From: an uncultured Campylobacter sp.
GTDB lineage: Bacteria; Campylobacterota; Campylobacteria; Campylobacterales; Campylobacteraceae
Length of the DNA: 17,991 nucleotides
Direction of reading: 5' to 3'
Assembly: GCF_938040115.1 (NCBI RefSeq)
Contig: NZ_CALHXD010000283.1
Coordinates: forward strand, 1-17,991
A model generated the notes under the pieces. It had not been told where the DNA came from. It worked only from the letters and a program-made list of their open reading frames with translations, and searched no databases. This document shows positions 1 to 6,923 of the stretch, piece after piece (position 1 is the first letter of the stretch; every line of letters starts with the position of its first letter). The position numbers and the translations under genes were made by a program.

Positions 1-55
1 TTATTAAATTATTTTTTGAGATAGTTGCCAAAAAAAGTTCATAAAATTTATTCAT
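1..55 (-). CDS. ctsE: Start of a GspE/PilB/MshE-type traffic ATPase gene (partial)
   Basis: An ATG at 55-53 follows an AAAGG ribosome binding site and opens 18 codons (MNKFYELFLATISKNNLI) before the window ends. It starts 40 nt after the stop of the preceding TPR gene, on the same strand. The identity rests on context, not on the few visible residues: in C. jejuni ctsE follows ctsX, and in MSHA loci mshE follows mshN. That protein would be the hexameric ATPase that powers pseudopilus assembly for DNA uptake. The N-terminus is compatible with the helical N-terminal region of PilB/GspE proteins but is too short to prove it. Confidence 0.6.
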   Translation of the reverse strand, partial: MNKFYELFLATISKNNLI

Positions 56-95
56 TAAATACCTTTACTCTTTATTAAATAATAATGCTTTTATT

Positions 96-995
96 CTATA
101 AAGCTGTATCGTCTTCTATTTGTCTCATTAGATCCTCGATATTTGCAGAATTGGCCTTATCGTTATATATCTTAAGAACACTTATAGCATCATCTTTTTG
201 CTTTAGGTTATATTTTGACTTTGCAAATATTATCCAGCTCTCTTCATTATTACTATCAAGCTCATTTGCTATCAATGCCCATTTTTCACTATTTTTATAG
301 TCTTTAACATCATAGTATCTTCTTGCAATAAGCAGTGCAATGTCAGAGCTATTTGATTTTTCAAATTTTGCTGTTAATTCATCTACCGAAACTTCGGAAC
401 CAGAAGATTGTATTTGGAATTTGTTTATATTTTGCAAGCCACCAATACTCTTTGCGGGTATATGTTTTTCAGAATCAAAATTTAGTTTTTCTTCTTTTGG
501 AGTGGCTACTGCCACTTGTTTTCCGCCAATATTTTTTTGAGTATTGCTAACTCTCTGTGTATCTTGTTGTATATCGCTTGCATTAACCCAACCGTGCTGT
601 TGAATTTCTGTATTTATATTATCTGAGATATCTTCGTTTGCAATGCTATTATTTTGCGTATTTGGCGTATTTTCAGTTCCTCCAAAATTATCAGAATTTA
701 GTAAGGTATTGTTGCTTGGGTCTATTTTTTGCTCAGGTTCAACATTTTCAGAATGCTTTATGGTGTCTTTATTGTTTTTTCTAGCATCATTACTAATTGT
801 AGTGCTGTTGTTATTACTTATTAGTGAATCTTTTAATAAATAAAAAGTAAGCGATGACACAGAAACAGATATAGCTAAAACAGCAGAAATAGCGTATATA
901 TAATTCTTTTTATCCGAAAACTTAAACTCTTTTCTCTTTTTGTCGTAGGCTCTCCATCGCCTTTCTAGCTCCAATATTTCATATGTTTCAAGCAT
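96..995 (-). CDS. ctsX: CtsX/MshN-like membrane-anchored TPR protein of the transformation system
   Basis: 299 aa. A basic, charged N-terminal cytoplasmic segment (1-30) is followed by one membrane helix at about 32-54, then a long low-complexity linker rich in Asn, Ser, Thr and Gln (about 57-200). The C-terminal part (about 216-295) consists of paired helices with TPR-like spacing (ARRYYDVKDYKNSEKWA, then SWIIFAKSKYNLKQKDDA). This architecture matches MshN of MSHA loci. The position after the ATPase gene matches C. jejuni ctsX, a membrane protein needed for natural transformation and reported to work with CtsP. The ATG at 995 has a GGAG site, and the gene overlaps the end of ctsP by 8 bp, suggesting coupled translation. 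The family assignment comes from architecture and order; the linker is too degenerate for motif evidence. Confidence 0.75.
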   Translation of the reverse strand: MLETYEILELERRWRAYDKKRKEFKFSDKKNYIYAISAVLAISVSVSSLTFYLLKDSLISNNNSTTISNDARKNNKDTIKHSENVEPEQKIDPSNNTLLNSDNFGGTENTPNTQNNSIANEDISDNINTEIQQHGWVNASDIQQDTQRVSNTQKNIGGKQVAVATPKEEKLNFDSEKHIPAKSIGGLQNINKFQIQSSGSEVSVDELTAKFEKSNSSDIALLIARRYYDVKDYKNSEKWALIANELDSNNEESWIIFAKSKYNLKQKDDAISVLKIYNDKANSANIEDLMRQIEDDTAL

Positions 996-1809
996 CTATA
1001 AGCTCCGATTTGATGGCTGCCATCTCTAAAATTTTTGTTACCATTTTGTCACCGCCTATTATAGTTGGTTGATTTGCGTCAAAATATTCATAAAGTTCAA
1101 AAATATTAAACATTAGTTTATTTAGCATTCTTAAATTTCCTTGACTTAATTCATTCAGAAGTCGAAATTGATCTTCAGTAAATTTTAAGAAAATATAAAA
1201 AAATTGGCTATTTTGTAGCTTATTTTCCAAATAAACTTTCATCTCCTCTGTATCGATAGAGCCCATCTCTATACTTTCCCAAACTCTTGACTTAAAGTAA
1301 TCTCTCGATAGTACATCTTTATCAATCGTTTCGTGAGTGGCAAAAACAAATTTAAATAGACCGCTATCTGACATTATGCGAATTTTTTCTAGTAAAATCT
1401 CAGGATAAAGCTGTGACTCGTCAAGAATAACTATTACTGGTTTTTTATCTTGACTATCTTCGATTTTAGCTTCGTATATTTTAATAAACTGCTCATAGCT
1501 TTCAATTTTTTCCTGAGACTCTTTTTTAAAAATTCCCTCATATAGTGATTTTACAAATTCTGATTCATTAAAAAAGGGATATGGAAAAAAAATAATGTCA
1601 CTACGATCTTTAAGATCGCTTACGATTTTTTTTAGCAAAAATGTTTTTCCGCACCCAGGCTTGCCGTAAAATAAAATTAACTTGGCAGGCTTTTGTAACA
1701 AATCTAAAATTTTTTTATATGCAATAATAGACTTATCTAAATTTATGTAGTTATTTTCTTGTGCTACATCAATAAATATATTTTTTAGAGTAGTATATTT
1801 ATTGCTCAT
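988..1809 (-). CDS. ctsP: CtsP, ExeA/MshM-type AAA ATPase of the transformation system
   Basis: 273 aa. The P-loop GKPGCGKT lies at 49-56, the Walker B strand VIVILDE at 125-131, and a sensor-like FVFATHE follows at about 154. The C-terminal part resembles the lid of ExeA/MshM-type AAA proteins. There is no signal peptide or membrane segment, so it is probably cytosolic and acts on the inner-membrane face. C. jejuni CtsP is a nucleotide-binding protein needed for DNA uptake. ExeA-type proteins help to place the secretin through the periplasm, so the location between secretin and TPR genes fits. The ATG at 1809 follows a GAGG site and overlaps the secretin stop by 11 bp. The exact biochemical job is inferred. 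Confidence 0.82.
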   Translation of the reverse strand: MSNKYTTLKNIFIDVAQENNYINLDKSIIAYKKILDLLQKPAKLILFYGKPGCGKTFLLKKIVSDLKDRSDIIFFPYPFFNESEFVKSLYEGIFKKESQEKIESYEQFIKIYEAKIEDSQDKKPVIVILDESQLYPEILLEKIRIMSDSGLFKFVFATHETIDKDVLSRDYFKSRVWESIEMGSIDTEEMKVYLENKLQNSQFFYIFLKFTEDQFRLLNELSQGNLRMLNKLMFNIFELYEYFDANQPTIIGGDKMVTKILEMAAIKSELIDA

Positions 1810-3400
1810 ACGTTGACCTCGAAAAACCTAAATCTTTAAGAGACTGATTGATTGGTGTAGCATTTGATGTGTCAACTATTCTTGGGGTTATAATAAATAC
1901 AAGTTCTGTTGTCCTAAGATTGTCTTTTGTGCTTTTAAATGCATGTCCAAGCACAGGGATGTCTCCCAAGAATGGTACCTTTGTATTTTCCTTGCCTTTA
2001 GACTGAGCTATAAGCCCACCTAAAACGATTGTATCACCGCTATTTACCTGCACAACAGTAGAAAGCTTTTTTTGTATAGTATCTGGTGCGATTTCTCTTA
2101 TGGTTGTACTTTGCCTAACATCATCTTCATTGTATTTGAAGCTGCTAAGAGATGGATTAATACGGAGCATAATCTTATTATCGTCTGAAACCTCTGGTAA
2201 AATGTTAAGCAAAATTCCTATAAAAACAGAATATTGCTTATAGGTTATAGTGGTTTTACCATTTAAAGCGTTATTGTTTTGGCTTTCTTCCTGAACTCTA
2301 TAGTTTACATTATCTCCCACGGAAATTAGGGCCTGTTGATTATTTAAGGTCGTAATTTTCGGGCTTGAAACAACTTTTGTTCTTCCATTTGTTTCTAGGA
2401 AATTTAAAACACCGTCTAAATTAAAATTAAAACCTGCAATCAAATTCATGCTTTGAGAAAAACCACCGCCAAGACCGTTTCCTCTATTTGACCAAAATAG
2501 GTCGTTTGCCGGAATTAGTCCATATGTTCTACTTAAAGTGGTCGTAGGATTACCAGCGGCGTCTTGTCCTACTGTTTCAGTTACGCCAGTTACGACCGTA
2601 CGATTGTATAATCCGGTTTTAAAACCTATATTAAATTTACTCCAGTCAACACCTTTTGTGTAGCTATTGGCAAGCTCTACAGATATTATAGATACATCTA
2701 TGACTACTTGTTTTTTAAGTCTTTCTTGAATATCTTTAATGTATTCAGAAACTCTTCTAAGCTGTGCTGCTGTGCCGGTTACAGTGACTAATCCTGCATT
2801 GGCATTGATTATAGGGTCCGGCGCAACGATACTTTCTGTAGTATTGTTTAGTATCGCTTTAATTTCAGTATCTAACTTTTCCCAAAAATCAAATTTTTCA
2901 ACTGTTCTTATAATATTATCAAGCTTGCCACCGCCCTTAGCAATATCTGTAGATCCACTATCTTCTTCTCTTTCTCCTACTTCTATTGGGGCAGAATCAA
3001 CAGAGGCTTTTGTTATAGCGGTTCCTTCTCTTACGGATGTTATATAATCAATTTTAAAAGTTTTTGTCTGAAGGGATGAAATTTTTAATATATCTTGAGA
3101 AAAGGTATAGCTCATATCTTTTTCAGATAGTAAAAGGCTAAAAATTTCATTCAATGTTTTATCTTTTATATTGATTCCAAAAAGAGGTTCGCTTATGGCA
3201 TCTTTAGCAAATTGATCTTTTGTAACAACACTAAAATGACACATATCGGATAGTTGCGTCAACACCTCTTGAACTGAAACCTGTTCATTGATTTTAAGAT
3301 TAAAAACCCTTTTTTCACAGCCATTGCCATATGCTGATGTTAACGATATTGCGGCTATCATAGATATTTTAAATAATTTATTTAATTTTGATAATGACAT
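1799..3400 (-). CDS. ctsD: CtsD, secretin (PilQ/MshL/GspD family)
   Basis: 533 aa, outer-membrane channel subunit for the transformation machine. An N-terminal signal peptide (about 1-25, hydrophobic core ISMIAAISLTSAYG) precedes an STN/N0-like domain (about 33-110). A Ser/Gly-rich linker leads to an N1-like KH fold (near VTVTGTAAQLRRVSEYI), then the beta-rich secretin domain. The secretin signature is clear at about 475-508 (VPFLGDIPVLGHAF, ending ELVFIITPRIV). The ATG at 3400 is preceded by AAAGGGG. The gene overlaps the upstream PilP-like gene by 23 bp and ctsP downstream by 11 bp. There is no convincing lipobox, so assembly probably relies on other helpers such as the PilP-like protein. 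Confidence 0.92.
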   Translation of the reverse strand: MSLSKLNKLFKISMIAAISLTSAYGNGCEKRVFNLKINEQVSVQEVLTQLSDMCHFSVVTKDQFAKDAISEPLFGINIKDKTLNEIFSLLLSEKDMSYTFSQDILKISSLQTKTFKIDYITSVREGTAITKASVDSAPIEVGEREEDSGSTDIAKGGGKLDNIIRTVEKFDFWEKLDTEIKAILNNTTESIVAPDPIINANAGLVTVTGTAAQLRRVSEYIKDIQERLKKQVVIDVSIISVELANSYTKGVDWSKFNIGFKTGLYNRTVVTGVTETVGQDAAGNPTTTLSRTYGLIPANDLFWSNRGNGLGGGFSQSMNLIAGFNFNLDGVLNFLETNGRTKVVSSPKITTLNNQQALISVGDNVNYRVQEESQNNNALNGKTTITYKQYSVFIGILLNILPEVSDDNKIMLRINPSLSSFKYNEDDVRQSTTIREIAPDTIQKKLSTVVQVNSGDTIVLGGLIAQSKGKENTKVPFLGDIPVLGHAFKSTKDNLRTTELVFIITPRIVDTSNATPINQSLKDLGFSRSTYEQ

Positions 3401-3788
3401 TTTTATTTGCCCCTTTTGTTAAATTTAAGTCAATTTTTTCATCTTTATTTGCTAAAGTAATACTTTTGGATCCAATGCTTACCAGTTCATATTCACCTAT
3501 TTTATCTTTTACCCGATACCAATGTCCGCTAATTTTAGCTTTGTTGCTAAATATTGCTTGTAAATCAAAAGTTTGATTATCCGAAACATTATTGTTATTT
3601 TCAATGCTAACGGCTTTTGTTTTTAAAAAAGGATCAGATATGGTTTTTAGTTCGGATTCATTTAAGCCTTTACGTTGCTCATTTATCGCGCCGAATAACT
3701 GATTATAATGCTCTATCTCTTCTTGAGAATTATCCGCCATGGATATAGAGCAAAATATCGCTAAAAAAAACAAAGCACAAGTTCTCAT
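3378..3788 (-). CDS. PilP/MshK-like periplasmic protein (probably CtsR)
   Basis: 136 aa from the start chosen here. The frame opens at an ATG at 3806, but the ATG at 3788-3786 is better: it forms an ATGA overlap with the stop of the upstream gene, has a GGGGGAT site 8 nt upstream, and makes the protein begin with a clean signal peptide (MRTCALFFLAIFCSISMA, then DN). The mature C-terminal part (about 60-130) reads like the small beta domain of PilP/GspC proteins: an SGHWYRVKDKIGEYELVSI stretch, then a short strand ending in LTKG. It would link the inner-membrane PilN/PilO pair to the secretin. C. jejuni has ctsR immediately before ctsD, so this is probably the same gene; that name rests on position. 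Confidence 0.72.
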   Translation of the reverse strand: MRTCALFFLAIFCSISMADNSQEEIEHYNQLFGAINEQRKGLNESELKTISDPFLKTKAVSIENNNNVSDNQTFDLQAIFSNKAKISGHWYRVKDKIGEYELVSIGSKSITLANKDEKIDLNLTKGANKNVIIKIK

Positions 3789-4438
3789 TGATATTTCATC
3801 CCCCATATGTAAATTCCCATATTGCCTTTTAGTTTACCATTGGTAGAATTTATATCTATATTATTGACATCTACTACCAATTTTGATTCTTCAATAGCAT
3901 TTATATAGCTTACGATATCCCTGTAATCACCGTCGACAGATATATTTACATCAAGCACTTGCTCTATTTTCTGCGCATTGGGCTCTTTAAAGGTATTTAT
4001 GATTTTTGTTATTTTAACATTATTCTTATTTGCTAAGAATGCTAAATTATCTAAAAAATCAGCCCAACTCTGTTCGTTAAAAATTAGATATGATAGCTCT
4101 TTTAACTTATTATCAAAATATTGATTCATGTTTTGAGCATCAGCGAGCTTATTTTGCTGTTGTAATAACTCATTTTGTTTTTTATTTATCATAAAATTTC
4201 TATCGTCACCTTGGCTAACGGTACTCAAATAAGAATTTACCTTGTTTAGATCCTGGGTTATTCGATCATTTTCCCTTATTGAGTCATCATAATAATTTTG
4301 CGCATATGGTATTACCGCATAGTATGCTATTGTAGCAGATAAGAAAAAAGCAACAATTAACATCATTGTTACTTCGCTTGGTTTCTTTTCATCAAAATAG
4401 TTATCGATTTTTGTAAGTGTATTATCTTTTTTCATCAT
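3785..4438 (-). CDS. PilO/MshJ-like inner-membrane alignment-complex protein
   Basis: 217 aa. A short cytoplasmic tail is followed by one membrane helix at about 22-44, a coiled-coil stretch rich in Asn/Gln/Leu (about 50-110), and a ferredoxin-like alpha/beta domain (about 120-217). That domain contains the VDGDYRDIVSYINAIEESK motif typical of PilO. In type IV pilus systems PilO pairs with PilN in the inner membrane and periplasm. Two ATG codons are adjacent (4438 and 4435); the first overlaps the preceding stop as ATGA. Extended N-glycosylation sequons (DVNIS and DINST) lie in the periplasmic part. No C. jejuni cts name is assigned. Confidence 0.75.
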   Translation of the reverse strand: MMKKDNTLTKIDNYFDEKKPSEVTMMLIVAFFLSATIAYYAVIPYAQNYYDDSIRENDRITQDLNKVNSYLSTVSQGDDRNFMINKKQNELLQQQNKLADAQNMNQYFDNKLKELSYLIFNEQSWADFLDNLAFLANKNNVKITKIINTFKEPNAQKIEQVLDVNISVDGDYRDIVSYINAIEESKLVVDVNNIDINSTNGKLKGNMGIYIWGMKYQ

Positions 4439-5946
4439 TTAATCTTTATAGTAACATTTGTTTCATATGAGGGTACCCCATATTTTTTATCTAATAGAAT
4501 TTCTTTTGTTAATATAGAGTATTTATCGGAGGTATTTATATTTTGCATCAACTCCGTTAACTTTTTTTCATCTTTGCTTACTAATGTAACTTTCATGTCT
4601 CTATTTGAGTTATTTATTCTTGCGGTTTGTATATCTTTGTTGTTTATTAGATTGCTGAGCTCAAATAACACAACGCCCTTCATCGGATAACTAACTTTTT
4701 TATCATAAATTTCTTTAATAGTATTTTTTCTAAAATCAATTACAACTTGTTCTTCCTCGATAGATTTTGATACGCCTGAAATTTGTTGTTCAAGAGCTGC
4801 TATTGCCCCTTCTATCCTTATTTTATCTGCATTATTGATTTCATATTCGCTTTTTTTATCAGCAGTGTCTACGTCGGTAATAATTCCTGATACATAAAGA
4901 TACAATGGATATAGTAATCCAATTAGTAGTCCAAGCAGTGTATATAGTATTAATTTACCGCTATTGCGTTGAAATAGCGGTAGTGGTCGCAGAAAATTGG
5001 AAAAGTTAAAATCGTTTTCTTGCGTTTCTTTGTAATATTGTGAATTGATTGCCATAATATTGTGAATATTATCAACTTCAACCTCTTTTGAATTTATGGC
5101 AATATTTAGATCAAGGTAATTAGTGGGTATACTTACTTTCTCTTGTATAAATTCTGCAAAATTACCCATTTTTACGTCAGTTACTAAATTTATATTTGAA
5201 ACATTTGATCCTAGAAAGCGACTTAAACTATTTATTAAGTCTCCTATATAATAGGAAATTTCATCAAATATTTCAACTATAAAATCCCTACTTCTATCAT
5301 CTTGAGTATTTGTTCCATTTTTTATGATATTTAAAAAAACATTATCGTTTAGCTTATCGCCGCTTAAAGTAGCAAATTTCTCGCTAATATTTTTTATTGA
5401 ATACCTAAGTGGTCTTGATTGAACATACTCTCCGTTTTGATAAATAGCTATAAAAGCATCATCATCCTGCAACACCACGAAAGCATCGGTATTTTGGGCT
5501 GAAAGCATATTTTTTTTATAAAGCGCATGAAACATTAGCGGGGCAGCCACCACATAGTCTATATATGGAATTTTTTTAAGAGCCAAAGAGAATAATTGAT
5601 CAGTTGATAAAATGTCAGATATAAATACGTTAAAAATTTTAGTTTCAGACGATATGCCTAAAGTTTCGTTATACACAAATTTATACTCAGAAGACGGATC
5701 TAGACCAAACTGCTCATAAGCCTTGATTGTTATTAAATTTGATATATCATCCTCGTCCGTTGATAGCGGTATTTCTACGCTACCCGTTATCATGTCTTTA
5801 TATTTGATATACGACATAAAAAAACTATTTTTATTTGCTTTGCTTAGGTCTATTTGGGAAATTTTATTACCTGAAAAGGCATATGAAGTTTGCAAATACG
5901 GATCATGCGTTACTATGTTTGCTACTTCATTTTTATTTTTTGCCAT
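4435..5946 (-). CDS. PilM-PilN-like fusion protein (MshI-like), first gene of the cts/msh-like operon
   Basis: 503 aa. Residues 1 to about 310 are soluble and contain segments resembling the actin-like PilM fold (AFVVLQDDDAFIAIYQNGE at about 150-168, and a later INLVTDVK strand). The motif NFLRPLPLFQ then occurs at about 319, like the motif at the start of PilN. A membrane helix follows at 332-354, then a coiled coil and an alpha/beta domain ending in TNVTIKIK. The cytoplasmic PilM ring component and the PilN bitopic component therefore appear to be on one chain, as in longer MshI proteins. The ATG at 5946 has an AAGGAT site. It heads the operon behind a good promoter at 6020-6028 and lies 107 bp after the era stop. 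PilM assignment of the N-terminal half is weaker than the PilN assignment. Confidence 0.72.
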   Translation of the reverse strand: MAKNKNEVANIVTHDPYLQTSYAFSGNKISQIDLSKANKNSFFMSYIKYKDMITGSVEIPLSTDEDDISNLITIKAYEQFGLDPSSEYKFVYNETLGISSETKIFNVFISDILSTDQLFSLALKKIPYIDYVVAAPLMFHALYKKNMLSAQNTDAFVVLQDDDAFIAIYQNGEYVQSRPLRYSIKNISEKFATLSGDKLNDNVFLNIIKNGTNTQDDRSRDFIVEIFDEISYYIGDLINSLSRFLGSNVSNINLVTDVKMGNFAEFIQEKVSIPTNYLDLNIAINSKEVEVDNIHNIMAINSQYYKETQENDFNFSNFLRPLPLFQRNSGKLILYTLLGLLIGLLYPLYLYVSGIITDVDTADKKSEYEINNADKIRIEGAIAALEQQISGVSKSIEEEQVVIDFRKNTIKEIYDKKVSYPMKGVVLFELSNLINNKDIQTARINNSNRDMKVTLVSKDEKKLTELMQNINTSDKYSILTKEILLDKKYGVPSYETNVTIKIK

Positions 5947-6019
5947 TTTTAAGCATCCTTCAATATAAACTTCAAATTCTAAGTTAGTTTTGCCCTATAC
6001 TAGGCATCTTGCCGCATCT

Positions 6020-6028
6020 ATTATACCA
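6020..6028 (-). promoter_or_regulatory. Extended -10 promoter of the cts/msh-like operon
   Basis: On the minus strand the sequence is TGGTATAAT: a perfect TATAAT with the TGn extension. It lies about 75 nt upstream of the first ATG at 5946 and follows an A/T-rich stretch, as is usual for Campylobacter sigma-70 promoters, which lack a clear -35. It gives the operon its own start independent of argG-era. Confidence 0.7.
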
Positions 6029-6053
6029 TAAAAATATATGACTTAATATTTAT

Positions 6054-6923
6054 TTATAAAATATTCAAGCTTTTTATAGTTTTTTCGTCTTTGCGCCAGT
6101 CTTTTTTAACGACTACAACGAGCTTTACGAGGATTTTTTGACCGGTAAAATTTGATATTAACTTTCTTGAATTTATCCCGATTCTTTTGATGGTTTGTCC
6201 GTTTTTTCCGATAATCATAGATTTATGTATCTCGCGTTCGGTGATTATGGTGGCATAAATTTCAGTTATATCTGGTTTTTCTTTGACTTTGTCTATGAGC
6301 ACGTCGGTAGAGTAGGGGATCTCGTCGCTTAGATTATCATAGAGTGCCTCTAGGATAAATTCACGAAAAATTTCCTTTTCATTTGTCGGCGTTAAAAACT
6401 CGGGATCGTAAAAATACTCGTGTTCTGGCAAAAGCTTGCAAATTTCATCCAAAAGCGGCTTTTTATAGGTTTGCTTTTTGACGCTAAAAGGCAAAAGTGC
6501 TGTAAATTTGTCTTGAAATTATTGATACTGTGTGATTTTTTCAAGCACTTTAGCGTTTGAGACTTCGTCAACCTTGGTGAGCACCAAGATATGAGGTTTT
6601 TGCGGATTTAAATTTAGAAATTTGACGTAGTCGTCTATGTCGTCGTGAATAGGCGCCAAAAACACGATCGCGTCGCAGTCGCCCATCGATTTTATCGCTT
6701 CGTTTATCATGAGCTTATTTAGCGTCTTGTTGCTTTCGTGAAGACCCGGCGTATCGGTAAAAACGACCTGATCTTCGCCGTTCATCACGATACCGCTGAT
6801 CTTGCGCCTCGTGGCGTTTTGCTTGTGCGAGACGATGGTGATTTTCGCATCAAGCAAAAAATTTAAAAGCGAGCTTTTGCCTGCATTCGTGCGACCTATG
6901 ATGCTTACAAAGCCTGATTTCAT
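6054..6923 (-). pseudogene. era: era, GTPase Era, interrupted by an in-frame TAA
   Basis: Era is a KH-domain GTPase that binds the 3' end of 16S rRNA and helps 30S assembly. From the ATG at 6923 the frame holds G1 GRTNAGKS (10-17), G3 DTPG (57-60) and G4 TKVD (116-119), then meets TAA at 6521-6519 as codon 135. The same frame continues with no shift as FQDKFTAL and LPFSVKK (G5 region) into the KH domain, with GKNG at about 239-242, and stops at 6054. Without the TAA it would be 289 aa, a normal Era length. One base change (from CAA or AAA, for example) would restore it. A TTG at 6494 could restart the second half but has no ribosome binding site. The gene overlaps hslU as ATGA. This may be a sequencing error, a true nonsense mutation, or readthrough; the rest of the frame looks intact. 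Confidence 0.85.

Noticed and set aside
3786..3806. Upstream ATG (3806) for the PilP-like protein
   Set aside because: It would put six polar residues before the signal peptide; the ATG at 3788 has the ribosome binding site and the ATGA overlap.
6040..6066. Inverted repeat AATATT...AATATT at the end of era as a terminator
   Set aside because: The stem is purely A/T and is not followed by a T-run after a GC-rich hairpin; era transcripts may read into the cts operon.
6489..6525. Programmed frameshift or selenocysteine-type recoding in era
   Set aside because: The two halves are in the same frame, the stop is TAA rather than TGA, and no slippery heptamer or obvious downstream hairpin is visible.
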